A stretch of 64,000 nucleotides of DNA from Flavobacterium pisciphilum (GTDB lineage: Bacteria > Bacteroidota > Bacteroidia > Flavobacteriales > Flavobacteriaceae), in contig NZ_JAJJMO010000001.1 in NCBI RefSeq assembly GCF_020905345.1, positions 1 to 64,000 on the forward strand, given 5' to 3'. The number at the start of each line of letters is the position of its first letter. Position 1 is the first letter of the stretch. Under the pieces are notes generated by a model. That model did not search any database and was not told the origin of the DNA. It was given only the letters and a program-made list of their open reading frames with translations. Shown here in pieces: positions 43,841-54,000 of this stretch. Both the position numbers and the translations under genes were made by a program.

Positions 43841-44647
43841 ATGCAAATAGACTATTTAAATGAATATTTAGAATACAATGATAGCGATATTGAATTAGAA
43901 TTCTATTTAAGAATTAATGCAGAATGGAATGAAGAAAGTTACAATAAGCTATTTAATATTTTAATGTCATTTTTTGAATTGTGCAAAAAAGAAAGTGAAA
44001 TTCCGAAAGATTTGGATTATTTTTTTACAAACACAATAGATCGAATTATTGGAATTTTATCAAATCCAATTTTCACACAAAATAATTTAATTGAACTCAA
44101 TAATACAGATTATAAAAAACTAATTTTAGGCAAAATAGATACACTGAAAAAATTGAAATCAATTTATGAAAAACGTCTTTTTTTAAAATATTATTTTTTT
44201 TATGGGTATAATAATCCTTTATCTCAATGGTATAATTCTACTTTTATCATAGATAATTTGAACTTCAATTCGACTGAACAATGGATGATGTATTCAAAAG
44301 CCAAATTATTTAATGATCATGAGAAAATGAATGAAATCATTAAAGAACCTAATCAGAGTCGTCAACGAAAATTAGGTAGGCAAGTAAATGGTTTTAAAGA
44401 AAATATATGGATTGAGAAAAGAGAAGAAATTGTACGAATTGGGAATCTAGAAAAATTCATTCAAAATAAAGAATTGTTTTTTTTTCTAAAAAATACTAAC
44501 AAAATGATTTTAGCAGAAGCAAGCCCAGTTGATCTAATATGGGGTATTGGATTTTCTATAAATGATCTGGAAAGATTCGATAGTTCTAAATGTAGAGGTT
44601 TAAATTTGCTAGGGAACATTTTAATGGAGGTTAGAGAAAAATTATAA
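43841..44647 (+). CDS. NADAR-domain protein (YbiA-like), possible immunity protein
   Basis: A 268-aa protein. Residues about 122-265 match NADAR in order: NNPLSQWYNSTFIIDNLNFN, STEQWMMYSKAKLF, KLGRQVNGF, IWIEKREEIV, KFIQNKEL, ASPVDLIWGIGF and GLNLLGNILMEVRE. NADAR enzymes cleave N-glycosidic bonds in riboflavin precursors (YbiA) or, in several toxin-linked systems, remove ADP-ribose from modified targets. The first 120 residues are an extra helical domain not found in YbiA. Sitting in an immunity array behind an ADP-ribosyltransferase-like tip, it may neutralise such a toxin by reversing its modification. A strong terminator follows. Confidence 0.85.
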   Translation: MQIDYLNEYLEYNDSDIELEFYLRINAEWNEESYNKLFNILMSFFELCKKESEIPKDLDYFFTNTIDRIIGILSNPIFTQNNLIELNNTDYKKLILGKIDTLKKLKSIYEKRLFLKYYFFYGYNNPLSQWYNSTFIIDNLNFNSTEQWMMYSKAKLFNDHEKMNEIIKEPNQSRQRKLGRQVNGFKENIWIEKREEIVRIGNLEKFIQNKELFFFLKNTNKMILAEASPVDLIWGIGFSINDLERFDSSKCRGLNLLGNILMEVREKL

Positions 44648-44699
44648 ATAATTGCACTAACTACGCAAATTTCTGGCTTGTAATTAAAAAAAAATAAAA

Positions 44700-44730
44700 C
44701 AAAACCCGCTAAATTAGCGGGTTTTGTTTA
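44700..44730 (+). terminator. Terminator after the NADAR gene
   Basis: Perfect stem CAAAACCCGCTAA/TTAGCGGGTTTTG with a minimal loop, followed by TTTA. Confidence 0.85.
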
Positions 44731-44815
44731 GTAGCTAGTAGTTCTTTGAAAAAGTTTAGCATCATAAAATAATTATGTATTTAGACTAGTATAAGTTAAT
44801 AATGAGAAATGCAAT

Positions 44816-44857
44816 GTAGTTTGGGAAACAGATTATGATATTTATGGAGGCTTAAGT
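44816..44857 (+). pseudogene. RHS core scrap
   Basis: One frame reads VVWETDYDIYGGLS, against LVWETDYDIYGGLK in the full RHS protein at about 40.7 kb, and the bases agree closely too. It is 42 bp long with no start or continuation. It marks the right edge of the rearranged RHS region. Confidence 0.65.
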
Positions 44858-44863
44858 TGTAAT

Positions 44864-45772
44864 TTAAGTATGTGACAATGAATTAATTCTTAATTGATTT
44901 TTTTCAAATCCCGACTGTAATTCAGAAGAAACAAAAAGTTGTAAATCTTCTTCTTTATAATCTCTGTATTGAAATCCTATTGTTTGTTTTGGTGTGAAAC
45001 CCAAAACAACTTCGTCAAATATAAAATCTGCAAAAGTGCTAATAACAGCATCCAGTTTGATTTCGTTCTGAGAGAAAATCTCAACAATATGTAGAGCTTG
45101 TTCTTCTACTTGTACTACAACAGCGCAATTTAATTCTTCAATGTAATAGATAGCATCTTTAAAGCCCATTTCGGGGTATGAATAGCAGTAAAAAAAACTT
45201 AAGCCTTTACTCTTAGTCTGGAATTGACTATTTGCAACGGAATTTTCTACTAGTGTTTCAAACAAATTAAAATCTTTTTTATTTTCTAAATCTAGTTTTC
45301 GTTTTGTATGTTTTTGAATAAGCGCTGTATTCTTTTTGGTTTGAAAATGTTCAAACTCAGACACTGGAACAAGACCAAATTTTGGATAATACTCCAATAC
45401 TGTATCGTTGGCGAATAAAAAAGCACCTTCAATTTTGTCTTTGAAATCAGCTGTTATACGTTCCATCAAAAATCGATTTAAGCCTTGTTTCTGATAGTCT
45501 TTATCGGTCATTACAGTACCCAATTGCATCACTGTTTTTTCTTCTTTTATGAACAAACTTACAGTTATATGGGATACAATTTTATCTCCATCAAATAATG
45601 AATATATGATGCAGTTTTCATCCCAAAAGCCCGATTGGTAGTAGTTTTCAAAATCAAAATCCCAGAAATCTTGTGTCATTCGATTAAATTCTAGTCGAAG
45701 CTTTTCATGCTGTTGGTATTGTTTATATAAAGTGTAATTTTTATCTTTTATTTTTATGTTTTCTGTCTTCAT
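44864..45772 (-). CDS. GNAT-family N-acetyltransferase
   Basis: A 302-aa protein. Residues about 65-140 hold the GNAT core: VSHITVSLFIKEEKTVMQLG, then VMTDKDYQKQGLNRFLMERI (acetyl-CoA pyrophosphate loop, Q-x-x-G-L) and FANDTVLEYYPKFGLVPVSE. The C-terminal half is a second domain found in larger bacterial members. The substrate is unknown. It ends against the RHS scrap. Upstream lies a bidirectional terminator shared with acs. Confidence 0.82.
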   Translation of the reverse strand: MKTENIKIKDKNYTLYKQYQQHEKLRLEFNRMTQDFWDFDFENYYQSGFWDENCIIYSLFDGDKIVSHITVSLFIKEEKTVMQLGTVMTDKDYQKQGLNRFLMERITADFKDKIEGAFLFANDTVLEYYPKFGLVPVSEFEHFQTKKNTALIQKHTKRKLDLENKKDFNLFETLVENSVANSQFQTKSKGLSFFYCYSYPEMGFKDAIYYIEELNCAVVVQVEEQALHIVEIFSQNEIKLDAVISTFADFIFDEVVLGFTPKQTIGFQYRDYKEEDLQLFVSSELQSGFEKNQLRINSLSHT

Positions 45773-45849
45773 TTATTTTACTGTTAATGAATGTGTCTGT
45801 TTGGTATCTTACTTTCCAATCCGTACTAAGAAAAGCATGTTCTAAAAGT

Positions 45850-45882
45850 AAAAAAGCTGCCTCGAATAGAGACAGCTTTTTT
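45850..45882. terminator. Bidirectional terminator
   Basis: AAAAAAGCTG(C)CTC/GAG(A)CAGCTTTTTT with one internal mismatch. It lies 20 bp after the acs stop and upstream of the acetyltransferase start. Confidence 0.8.
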
Positions 45883-45902
45883 ATTTATTTTAGAAAAAGG
45901 TA

Positions 45903-47810
45903 TTATACTTTTTCTTTCATGATCTCTTCTACAATTTCAGGATTCAATAATGTCGAAATATCACCAAAGTTTGAATAATCTCCTTCGGCTATCTTACGTA
46001 GAATTCTACGCATGATTTTTCCAGAACGTGTTTTTGGTAAACCTGATACAAACTGAATTTTATCTAGTTTAGCAATCGGACCGATGTGGTCTGAAATGTA
46101 TTGGTTGATTTCTTTACTTAAGTTTGCTCTATCTCTGTATTCTCCTGTTTCTTTTAAGATTACAAAGCCATATAATGCATTTCCTTTAATATCATGTGGG
46201 AATCCAACAATTGCAGATTCTGCAACAGCTGGGTGTTCGTTAATAGCATCCTCAATTGGAGCTGTTCCTAGGTTGTGACCTGAAACAATTACAACATCAT
46301 CTACTCTACCTGTGATTCTGTAGTATCCTACTTCATCTCTTAATGCTCCGTCTCCTGTAAAATATTTACCTGGGAATGCAGAGAAATAAGTGTCTTTATA
46401 ACGTTGGTGATCTCCCCAAATTGTTCTAGCGATTCCTGGCCATGGAAATTTGATACATAAACTTCCAACAACTTGGTTTCCTTCAATTTCATTTCTCTTA
46501 TCATCCATTAAAACTGGCTGAATTCCAGGAAGTGGCAAAGTTGCATAAGTAGGTTTTGTAGGTGTTACAAAAGCAATTGGTGAAATCATGATTCCTCCAG
46601 TTTCTGTTTGCCACCAAGTATCTACTACTGGACATCTTTTATCTCCTACGTGGTCATTGTACCAGTGCCAAGCTTCTTCATTGATAGGCTCCCCTACTGA
46701 TCCAATTACCTTAAGTGATTTTAAAGGATATTTTTGAACGTAATCTAAGCTTTCTTTTGCCAAAGAGCGTATAGCTGTTGGTGCAGTATAAAACTGAGTT
46801 ACTTTGTGTTTTTCGATAATTTCCCAAAAACGGCTAAAATCTGGGTAAGATGGAACTCCTTCAAAAATTACAGTAGTTCCTCCATTTAATAATGGACCAT
46901 ATAATATGTACGAGTGACCTGTTATCCAACCAATATCGGCAGTACACCAGAAAATATCATTTTCCTCATGACTAAATACGTTTTTAAATGTATATGCTGT
47001 GTAAACCATATAACCTGCAGTGGTATGAACCATTCCTTTAGGTTTTCCTGTTGAACCTGATGTGTATAAGATAAATAACGGATCTTCTGCATCCATGATT
47101 TCGGCAACATTATAATCTAATGCGGCGTCAAGAAGTGGTTGTAACCATTGGTCACGTCCTTCTTTCATTTTTACTTCAGTTTTGGTTCTTTTGGCAACCA
47201 AAACATTGGTAACACATGGACAAGTTTCTAATGCTTCATCAACAATTCCTTTTAAATCAATAGTTTTATTACCTCTATATCCTCCATCAGAAGTGATAAC
47301 CATTTTACATTGGCTATCGTTTATTCTTGCCGTTACTGCTGATGCTGAAAATCCTGCGAATACAACTGAATGGATTGCCCCTATTCTTGCGCATGCTAAA
47401 ACTGAAACTGCCAATTCAGGAATCATTGGTAAGTAAATACAAACCCTGTCTCCTTTTTTTATTCCTTGTTCGCGTAAAACATTCGCCATCTTTGAAACTC
47501 TCTCATATAACTCATTATAAGTAATATGTACTGAGCTTTCTGAAGGGTCGTTTGGTTCGAATATTATTGCTGTTTTTTCTCCTCTTTTACTTAAATGTCT
47601 GTCGATACAGTTTTTGGTAATGTTTACTTTTGCTTCAGAAAACCATTTAACCTCTGCATCTGCCATATTAAAATCGACAACTTTTTCCCATTGTTGGTAC
47701 CATGTGAAATTTTCTTCTGCTATTTTTCCCCAAAATTTTCTTGGCTCACGAACAGATTTATTGTAGTGTTTAAAATATTGTTCTAAATTTTCAATTTTGT
47801 AATAACTCAT
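45903..47810 (-). CDS. acs: Acetyl-CoA synthetase
   Basis: A 635-aa AMP-forming ligase of normal family length. Motifs: P-loop-like FILYTSGSTGKPKGMVHTT near residue 245, DTWWQTETGG near 395, YFTGDGALRDEVGYYRITGRVDD near 480-505, and the C-terminal lysine in PKTRSGKIMRRILR near 602. That lysine is the acetyl-control site regulated by Pat/CobB-type enzymes in other bacteria. It turns acetate, ATP and CoA into acetyl-CoA. Single gene with its own terminator. Confidence 0.96.
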   Translation of the reverse strand: MSYYKIENLEQYFKHYNKSVREPRKFWGKIAEENFTWYQQWEKVVDFNMADAEVKWFSEAKVNITKNCIDRHLSKRGEKTAIIFEPNDPSESSVHITYNELYERVSKMANVLREQGIKKGDRVCIYLPMIPELAVSVLACARIGAIHSVVFAGFSASAVTARINDSQCKMVITSDGGYRGNKTIDLKGIVDEALETCPCVTNVLVAKRTKTEVKMKEGRDQWLQPLLDAALDYNVAEIMDAEDPLFILYTSGSTGKPKGMVHTTAGYMVYTAYTFKNVFSHEENDIFWCTADIGWITGHSYILYGPLLNGGTTVIFEGVPSYPDFSRFWEIIEKHKVTQFYTAPTAIRSLAKESLDYVQKYPLKSLKVIGSVGEPINEEAWHWYNDHVGDKRCPVVDTWWQTETGGIMISPIAFVTPTKPTYATLPLPGIQPVLMDDKRNEIEGNQVVGSLCIKFPWPGIARTIWGDHQRYKDTYFSAFPGKYFTGDGALRDEVGYYRITGRVDDVVIVSGHNLGTAPIEDAINEHPAVAESAIVGFPHDIKGNALYGFVILKETGEYRDRANLSKEINQYISDHIGPIAKLDKIQFVSGLPKTRSGKIMRRILRKIAEGDYSNFGDISTLLNPEIVEEIMKEKV

Positions 47811-48372
47811 TGTTTCTCAATTTTTTTTATAAAAGTATTAAATCTCTTTCTATTCTTAAAACTATTTAATTTATTAATTATGACAAAAAATTGCAATATA
47901 CGTTTAAAATACAGCAATTAATTTGCATTTATTTAAAATTTTGTAATTACTGGGTAAATTTACTTAGTATAAAAAAAGGCATGATAAATAATATCACACC
48001 TTTAGTCTTAACAAGATTAACAACAATTAATTTTAGTGCCACAAAACATTGATTTAGATAAATATGAATCAATCATTTTTATTCTTTCGATTGTATAAGT
48101 AGGGCAATAATTTTATCTTCTGTATCTTAGAATAGGCTCACTATTTTTGAAAATAGCAGCAACATTATTAATTTAATTAGAGAATAAAAGATAAGTTTGA
48201 CCATTTCTTTTATTAGGTATTACTCCACTTAACTACTTGCTCATTTTTAGTTAAGTGAAAGTAATATGCATCCATATCCATACTATCTTAATAAGTGCTT
48301 ACTAATTCAAAATATTATATAAAAACAGAGATACAGCGCAAACTTCAACATAGGTTGAAATCCCAAATTTAA
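47811..48372. other. Intergenic region between ilvC and acs
   Basis: It contains a minus-strand terminator hairpin at 47971-48001 (AGGUGUGAUA with UAUCAUGCCU, allowing two G-U pairs, then a U-run), 370 nt past the ilvC stop. Between them a 22-codon minus-strand frame runs from 48281 to 48213 (MDMDAYYFHLTKNEQVVKWS...); it may be a peptide, a relic or chance. The left part holds the acs upstream region, with no clear TANNTTTG match. Confidence 0.45.
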
Positions 48373-49842
48373 TTATCCAATTTTTTTCATTGCAGTCATT
48401 GATTCTCTCAACCATGCTCCTACTTCTTCGATAGGGTGTTGACGAATGCTTTTGTTTACTGCAATTAGTACTGCATTATCAACCTCATTTGAAGCTGAGA
48501 ATGGTTTTCCGATTACATTTGTATCAACTGTTTTTATGAAATTAGTCAATAACGGTTTGCAAGCGTGATCAAATAAATAACAACCATATTCGGCAGTATC
48601 CGATATAATTCTATTCATTTCGTATAATTTCTTTCTTGCAACTGTGTTTGCAATCAAAGGTAATTCGTGTAATGATTCATAATATGCTGATTCTTCAATG
48701 ATACCAGCTTCTGTCATAGTTTCAAAAGCCAATTCTACACCAGCTTTAACCATGGCAATCATTAATACTCCATTATCAAAATATTCTTGTTCAGTAATAG
48801 CAGCAGTTGTTGGAGCTGTTTTCTCGAAGTTTGTTTCTCCTGTTGCTGCTCTCCATGATAACAAATTAACATCATCATTAGCCCAGTCAATCATCATGTT
48901 TTTAGAGAATTCTCCTGACATGATATCATCTTGGTGTTTTTGGAACAACGGACGCATAATGTCTTTTAGTTCTTCCGCAATTTCGTAAGCTTCGATTTTT
49001 GCAGGATTCGAAAGACGATCCATCATATTGGTAATTCCACCATGTTTTAGAGCTTCGGTGATCGTTTCCCAACCATATTGGATTAGTTTTGATGCATATC
49101 CAGGTTCGATTCCTTTTTCTACCATTTTGTCAAAACATAAGATAGATCCTGTTTGTAACATTCCGCAAAGAATAGTTTGCTCTCCCATCAAATCCGATTT
49201 TACTTCGGCAACAAATGAAGATTTTAAAACTCCTGCTTTATGGCCTCCAGTTGCAACAGCGTATGCTTTGGCTTGATCCAAACCTAAATTATTAGGGTCG
49301 TTTTCTGGGTGAACAGCAATTAATGTAGGTACACCAAATCCTCTTTTGTATTCTTCACGAACTTCTGAGCCAGGACATTTAGGAGCACACATAATTACAG
49401 TAATGTCTTTACGAATTTGCATTCCCTCTTCCACAATATTGAACCCGTGAGAATATGCTAGTGTTGAATCACTTTTCATTAAAGGCATAATTGCTGTAAC
49501 TACAGCTGTATGTTGTTTGTCTGGTGTAAGATTACATACTAAATCTGCCGTTGGAATTAATTCATCATAAGTACCTACTTTAAAACCATTTTCGGTAGCA
49601 TTTTTATAAGAAACTCTTTTTTCTGCAATTGCATCTGCACGTAAAGCATAAGAAATATCAAGACCTGAGTCTCTCATGTTTAAACCTTGGTTTAATCCTT
49701 GAGCGCCACAACCAACTATAACTACTTTTTTTCCTTTTAAAGCAGCAATTCCATCAGCGAATTCTGATTGCTCCATAAATTCGCAAACGCCTAATTGTTC
49801 TAATTGTAATCTTAGCGGTAATGTGTTAAAATAATTTGCCAT
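48373..49842 (-). CDS. ilvC: Ketol-acid reductoisomerase (class II)
   Basis: A 489-aa enzyme, the long class II form with a duplicated knotted C-terminal domain. [20 protein letters not shown] near residue 35 binds [37 protein letters not shown] and later [21 protein letters not shown] carry the Mg2+-binding acidic residues. It converts acetolactate or acetohydroxybutyrate to the dihydroxy acid in valine and isoleucine synthesis. Last gene of the ilvD-ilvB-ilvN-ilvC unit, 17 bp after ilvN. Confidence 0.96.
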   Translation of the reverse strand: MANYFNTLPLRLQLEQLGVCEFMEQSEFADGIAALKGKKVVIVGCGAQGLNQGLNMRDSGLDISYALRADAIAEKRVSYKNATENGFKVGTYDELIPTADLVCNLTPDKQHTAVVTAIMPLMKSDSTLAYSHGFNIVEEGMQIRKDITVIMCAPKCPGSEVREEYKRGFGVPTLIAVHPENDPNNLGLDQAKAYAVATGGHKAGVLKSSFVAEVKSDLMGEQTILCGMLQTGSILCFDKMVEKGIEPGYASKLIQYGWETITEALKHGGITNMMDRLSNPAKIEAYEIAEELKDIMRPLFQKHQDDIMSGEFSKNMMIDWANDDVNLLSWRAATGETNFEKTAPTTAAITEQEYFDNGVLMIAMVKAGVELAFETMTEAGIIEESAYYESLHELPLIANTVARKKLYEMNRIISDTAEYGCYLFDHACKPLLTNFIKTVDTNVIGKPFSASNEVDNAVLIAVNKSIRQHPIEEVGAWLRESMTAMKKIG

Positions 49843-49859
49843 TTTTTAGTATTAATTTT

Positions 49860-50387
49860 TTATTTATGTTTTAATTCTTCTAGTAATGTGGATACTTCCA
49901 TTTTTTCTTTTGAAACAGAAATTCTTCCTGAGCGTACAAATTGCATAATCCCGTATGGTTTTAATTTATTATGTACTTCTTCTATTTCTGAGCGTCTTCC
50001 TGATTTTGAAATCACAAAAAAATCACGCGAAACGGTTACAATTGTAGATTGGCTTTCTTTGATGATATTCTGAATCTGTTTTTCATCAAACAACAAATTT
50101 GAGTGTATCTTGAATAAAGCATTTTCTAAATAAATAGTCTCCTCGTCAGTGTGATAAAAAGCCTTTATTACCTCGATTTGTTTTTCGATTTGACCTACAA
50201 TATTCTTAACCCATTTTTCTGTTGTTTCTACAACTATTATAAATCTTGAAACTTTGTCTATTTCTGATTCTGAAACGTTTAGACTTAGTATGTTGATGTG
50301 ACGCTTTAAGAATATTCCTGATATTCTATTTAATAAACCCACATTGTTTTCTGAGTATACCGAAATGGTAAATGTTCTATTTTCCAT
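49860..50387 (-). CDS. ilvN: Acetolactate synthase small (regulatory) subunit
   Basis: A 175-aa protein opening with an ACT domain (FTISVYSENNVGLLNRISGI, then ISLNVS-like strand NILSLNVSESE). The C-terminal part is the small-subunit-specific domain (RDFFVISKSGRRSEIEEVHN, then PYGIMQFVRSGRI). It binds the catalytic subunit and gives valine feedback. A 60-bp repeat-like insertion separates it from ilvB. Confidence 0.93.
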   Translation of the reverse strand: MENRTFTISVYSENNVGLLNRISGIFLKRHINILSLNVSESEIDKVSRFIIVVETTEKWVKNIVGQIEKQIEVIKAFYHTDEETIYLENALFKIHSNLLFDEKQIQNIIKESQSTIVTVSRDFFVISKSGRRSEIEEVHNKLKPYGIMQFVRSGRISVSKEKMEVSTLLEELKHK

Positions 50388-50399
50388 ATTTATTTTTTT

Positions 50400-50462
50400 A
50401 AAGTTTTTCTTGTTTCAAGTTTCAAGTTGCTCAACTTGAACCCTCAAACTTTAAACTTTTTC
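50400..50462. repeat. Short palindromic repeat inside the ilv operon
   Basis: The ilvB-ilvN gap carries TTGTTTCAAGTTTCAAG and CAAGTTG-CT-CAACTTG, the TTTCAAGTTTCAAG vocabulary of Flavobacterium intergenic repeats. It could form a weak hairpin that tunes expression between the two subunits. Confidence 0.5.
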
Positions 50463-50463
50463 T

Positions 50464-52158
50464 TTAGCTTAATCTGATATCAGAAACGGAAGCTCCTGTT
50501 GGAATCATTGGGAATACATTATTTTCTTTTTCAACCATAACTTCTAAGAAATAAGCGTCTTTTGAAGCAAGCATTTCTGCAACAGCTGCATCTAAATCTT
50601 CTCGTTTTGTTACTTTTTTTGCCTTGATATAATATCCTTCAGCGATAGCAACAAAATTTGGATTAATCATTTCTGTAGAAGCATATCTGTTATCAAAAAA
50701 CAATTCTTGCCATTGACGTACCATTCCCAAAAATTCATTATTTAGCACCACAATTTTTACTGGGACTTTAGTTTGAAAGATGGTTCCTAATTCTTGAATA
50801 GTCATTTGGAATCCTCCATCACCAATAATGGCTACAACTTCGCGATCTGGTTTTCCCATTTTTGCTCCAATTGCAGCTGGCAAAGCAAACCCCATTGTTC
50901 CTAAGCCTCCTGAGGTAACATTACTTTTGGTTGAATTAAATTTGGCATAACGACAAGCAAACATTTGGTGTTGCCCTACGTCTGAAACAATTATTGCATC
51001 ACCTTTTGAGTGTTTGTTAATCATTTCCATAGCTTCGCCCATTGAGATGCCTGGTTTTGATGGGCTTAATTCTTCTTTTATAACTGAATCAAATTCTATT
51101 TTATGTTTTTCTTTGAATTCATTATGCCAAGCCTCATGTTTATTGTCTTCGATTAGTGGAAGTAATGCATCTAATGCTTCTCTCACATCTCCTAAAACTG
51201 CAACTTCTGTTTTTACATTTTTATCAATCTCAGCTGGATCAATATCAAAATGAATCACTTTTGCTTGTTTTGCATAGGTTGCTAAATTTCCTGTAACACG
51301 ATCATCAAAACGCATTCCCAGTGCAATTAGCACATCACACTCATTGGTAAGTAAGTTTGGCCCATAATTACCATGCATTCCTAACATTCCTACGTTTAAT
51401 GGGTGGTCTGTTGGCAAGGCTGATAAGCCTAGAATTGTCCAACCTGCTGGAATTCCAGATTTTTCAATGAAAGCTTTTAATTGTTGTTCGGCCTGACCAA
51501 GAATGATTCCTTGTCCAAAAACGATAAATGGTTTTTTTGCTTTATTAATTAGTTCGGCAGCAGCAGCAACTTTGTCTAATTTTAATTTAGGTACTGGAGT
51601 ATAACTTCTGATTCCTGTACATTTTTTATAGCTGAATTCGAATTCATCAAATTGAGCATTTTTGGTTATATCGATCAAAACTGGACCCGGACGGCCTGAT
51701 TTTGCGATATAAAATGCTTTTGCAATAATTTCTGGAATCTCTGAAGCTTCGGTAACTTGGTAATTCCATTTTGTAACCGGAGTTGAAATTCCAATGATAT
51801 CAGTTTCCTGAAAAGCATCTGAACCTAACAGGTGCTTCCCTACTTGACCTGTAATACAAACCATCGGTGTAGAGTCGATTTGTGCATCGGCAATTCCTGT
51901 AACTAAATTTGTAGCTCCCGGACCAGATGTAGCAATTGCGATTCCTACTTTACCCGTTGCTCTTGCATATCCTTGTGCAGCATGTGTAGCTCCTTGCTCA
52001 TGACGTACAAGAACGTGGTGTAATTGATCTTTAAATTTGTATAATTCATCGTAAACAGGCATGATTGCTCCTCCCGGATATCCATAAACCAAGTCTACTC
52101 CTTCTTCTAATAAGCATCTAATAACGGCTTCGGCGCCTGATATTTTAGTTGTTCCCAT
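50464..52158 (-). CDS. ilvB: Acetolactate synthase large (catalytic) subunit
   Basis: A 564-aa thiamine-diphosphate enzyme. VYGYPGGAIMPVYDEL near residue 23 and the catalytic Glu in VRHEQGATHAAQGYARATG near 53 are in place; the ThDP-binding motif GDGGFQMTIQELGTI follows near 435, and the central FAD domain includes GMLGMHGNYGPNLLTNECDV. It condenses two pyruvates, or pyruvate and 2-oxobutyrate. It lies 62 bp after ilvD. Confidence 0.96.
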   Translation of the reverse strand: MGTTKISGAEAVIRCLLEEGVDLVYGYPGGAIMPVYDELYKFKDQLHHVLVRHEQGATHAAQGYARATGKVGIAIATSGPGATNLVTGIADAQIDSTPMVCITGQVGKHLLGSDAFQETDIIGISTPVTKWNYQVTEASEIPEIIAKAFYIAKSGRPGPVLIDITKNAQFDEFEFSYKKCTGIRSYTPVPKLKLDKVAAAAELINKAKKPFIVFGQGIILGQAEQQLKAFIEKSGIPAGWTILGLSALPTDHPLNVGMLGMHGNYGPNLLTNECDVLIALGMRFDDRVTGNLATYAKQAKVIHFDIDPAEIDKNVKTEVAVLGDVREALDALLPLIEDNKHEAWHNEFKEKHKIEFDSVIKEELSPSKPGISMGEAMEMINKHSKGDAIIVSDVGQHQMFACRYAKFNSTKSNVTSGGLGTMGFALPAAIGAKMGKPDREVVAIIGDGGFQMTIQELGTIFQTKVPVKIVVLNNEFLGMVRQWQELFFDNRYASTEMINPNFVAIAEGYYIKAKKVTKREDLDAAVAEMLASKDAYFLEVMVEKENNVFPMIPTGASVSDIRLS

Positions 52159-52220
52159 TTGGTATTTTTATTTTTTAGAATTTGAAGCTTCATTTTACTA
52201 TCAAATTCATTTTATGTCGA

Positions 52221-53894
52221 TTATTTATCGGTAACGCAACCTGTTGATGCGCTTGAAACTGATCTTGCATATTTAAGCAAAACTCCTTTTGACGCTTTTA
52301 AGGCTGGCTGAATCCAGTTGGCTTTTCTTTCGTCAAATTCTGCGTCAGAAATTTTCAGGTTGATTGTATTTTTAATAGCATCAATGGTAATTAAATCTCC
52401 ATCTTCTACTAAGGCTATACCCCCACCATCGTATGCTTCTGGTGTCATGTGTCCTACCACGAATCCATGCGAACCTCCAGAGAATCTACCATCTGTGATA
52501 AGTGCAACGCTACTTCCTAATCCTGCTCCAATAATAGCCGACGTTGGTTTTAGCATTTCAGGCATCCCTGGACCACCTTTTGGCCCGCAATACCTAATGA
52601 CGACCACATCACCCGGTTTTACTTTTCCGGCTTGAATACCCGGAATAACATCAAATTCACTTTCAAAAACGACAGCAGTTCCTTCAAAATACTCTCCTTC
52701 TTTTCCGCTTATTTTGGCAACTGCTCCTTCTGAAGCTAGATTTCCGTATAATATCTGGATATTTCCAGTTGGTTTTAATGCTTTTTGGATTTCAAAAATC
52801 ACTTCTTGTCCGTCGTTTAAATCTGGTACTGAAGCTAGATTTTCGGCTACTGTTTTTCCTGTTACTGTTAAACAATCTCCATGTATAAATCCTTCTTTTA
52901 ATAAATATTTCATTACTGCTGGCACACCTCCTACATCATGTAAATCTTCCATCATGTATTTACCACTTGGTTTTAAATCGGCAAGTACTGGTGTTTTATC
53001 ACTAATTCGCTGAAAATCTTCTAAAGTAATTTCAACATCAACTGAATGTGCCATTGCTATTAAGTGCATTACTGCATTTGTAGAACCTCCTAAAACGGCT
53101 ACAAGTGTAATAGCATTTTCAAAAGCCTTATGAGTCATAATATCTCTTGGCTTGATATCTTTTTCTAATAATACTCTGATTGCTTTTCCCGCTTCAAGAC
53201 ACTCCTGTCTTTTTTCGTTGCTTAAAGCAGGATATGAAGAGCTAAATGGCAAACTCATACCTAAAGCTTCAATTGCTGATGACATGGTGTTAGCAGTGTA
53301 CATTCCGCCACAAGCTCCAGCTCCTGGACAAGCATTTTGAATCACACCTTTAAAATCTTCGTCAGTAATCGTGTTTTGGAATTTTTTTCCTAATGCTTCA
53401 AATGCTGAAACAATATTTAGAGATTCTCCTTTCCATTTTCCTGAGTGAATTGATCCTCCATAAACCATAAGTGCTGGACGATTTACTCTTCCCATTGCGA
53501 TTAAGGCTCCTGGCATATTTTTGTCACAACCTGGAATAGCAATTAAACTATCGTACCATTGTGCTCCCATAACAGTTTCAATAGAATCAGCAATAACATC
53601 ACGAGAAACTAATGAAAAACGCATTCCGTCTGTACCATTTGAGATACCATCACTTACGCCTACAGTATTAAAAATTAATCCGACTAGATCAGCATTTCCT
53701 ACTCCCTTTTTAACATCTTTTGCTAAATCGTTCAGGTGCATGTTACAAGTGTTTCCTTCATACCCCATGCTTACAATTCCAACTTGTGCTTTTTTTAAAT
53801 CTTCTTCAGTTAGACCAATCCCATATAACATTGCTTGTGCTGCTGGTTGTGTTTGGTCCTGAGTAATGACTTTGCTGTACTTATTTAATTCCAT
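52221..53894 (-). CDS. ilvD: Dihydroxy-acid dehydratase
   Basis: A 557-aa iron-sulphur enzyme of the IlvD/Edd family. The cluster-binding cysteines appear in [25 protein letters not shown] and [28 protein letters not shown] and [20 protein letters not shown] complete the signatures. It makes the 2-oxo acids of valine and isoleucine. First structural gene of the ilv unit, directly preceded by the attenuator. Confidence 0.96.
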   Translation of the reverse strand: MELNKYSKVITQDQTQPAAQAMLYGIGLTEEDLKKAQVGIVSMGYEGNTCNMHLNDLAKDVKKGVGNADLVGLIFNTVGVSDGISNGTDGMRFSLVSRDVIADSIETVMGAQWYDSLIAIPGCDKNMPGALIAMGRVNRPALMVYGGSIHSGKWKGESLNIVSAFEALGKKFQNTITDEDFKGVIQNACPGAGACGGMYTANTMSSAIEALGMSLPFSSSYPALSNEKRQECLEAGKAIRVLLEKDIKPRDIMTHKAFENAITLVAVLGGSTNAVMHLIAMAHSVDVEITLEDFQRISDKTPVLADLKPSGKYMMEDLHDVGGVPAVMKYLLKEGFIHGDCLTVTGKTVAENLASVPDLNDGQEVIFEIQKALKPTGNIQILYGNLASEGAVAKISGKEGEYFEGTAVVFESEFDVIPGIQAGKVKPGDVVVIRYCGPKGGPGMPEMLKPTSAIIGAGLGSSVALITDGRFSGGSHGFVVGHMTPEAYDGGGIALVEDGDLITIDAIKNTINLKISDAEFDERKANWIQPALKASKGVLLKYARSVSSASTGCVTDK

Positions 53895-53932
53895 TATGTG
53901 TTTTTTGTATTTTCGTAATTTTAATTTTATTC

Positions 53933-53964
53933 AAAAAAAAAACCTTCCAGTATTTGGAAGGTTT
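53933..53964 (-). terminator. Attenuator terminator of the ilv operon
   Basis: On the minus strand AAACCTTCCA pairs with TGGAAGGTTT around a 5-nt loop and is followed by eight T residues. It lies 37 nt after the leader-peptide stop codon and 38 bp before the ilvD start, where a terminator makes sense only as a conditional one. I could not identify the competing antiterminator stem with confidence. Confidence 0.8.
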
Positions 53965-54000
53965 ATAATATTATTTTTCAATTATATTTATAGCACTCCC

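Noticed and set aside
37136..44857. Calling the locus a type VI secretion cluster
   Set aside because: No Tss, Hcp or VgrG-like genes are in the window; only the effector-type gene and its array are present.
49028..53862. Plus-strand open frames opposite ilvC, ilvB and ilvD
   Set aside because: They mirror highly conserved coding regions on the other strand and contain no recognisable motifs.
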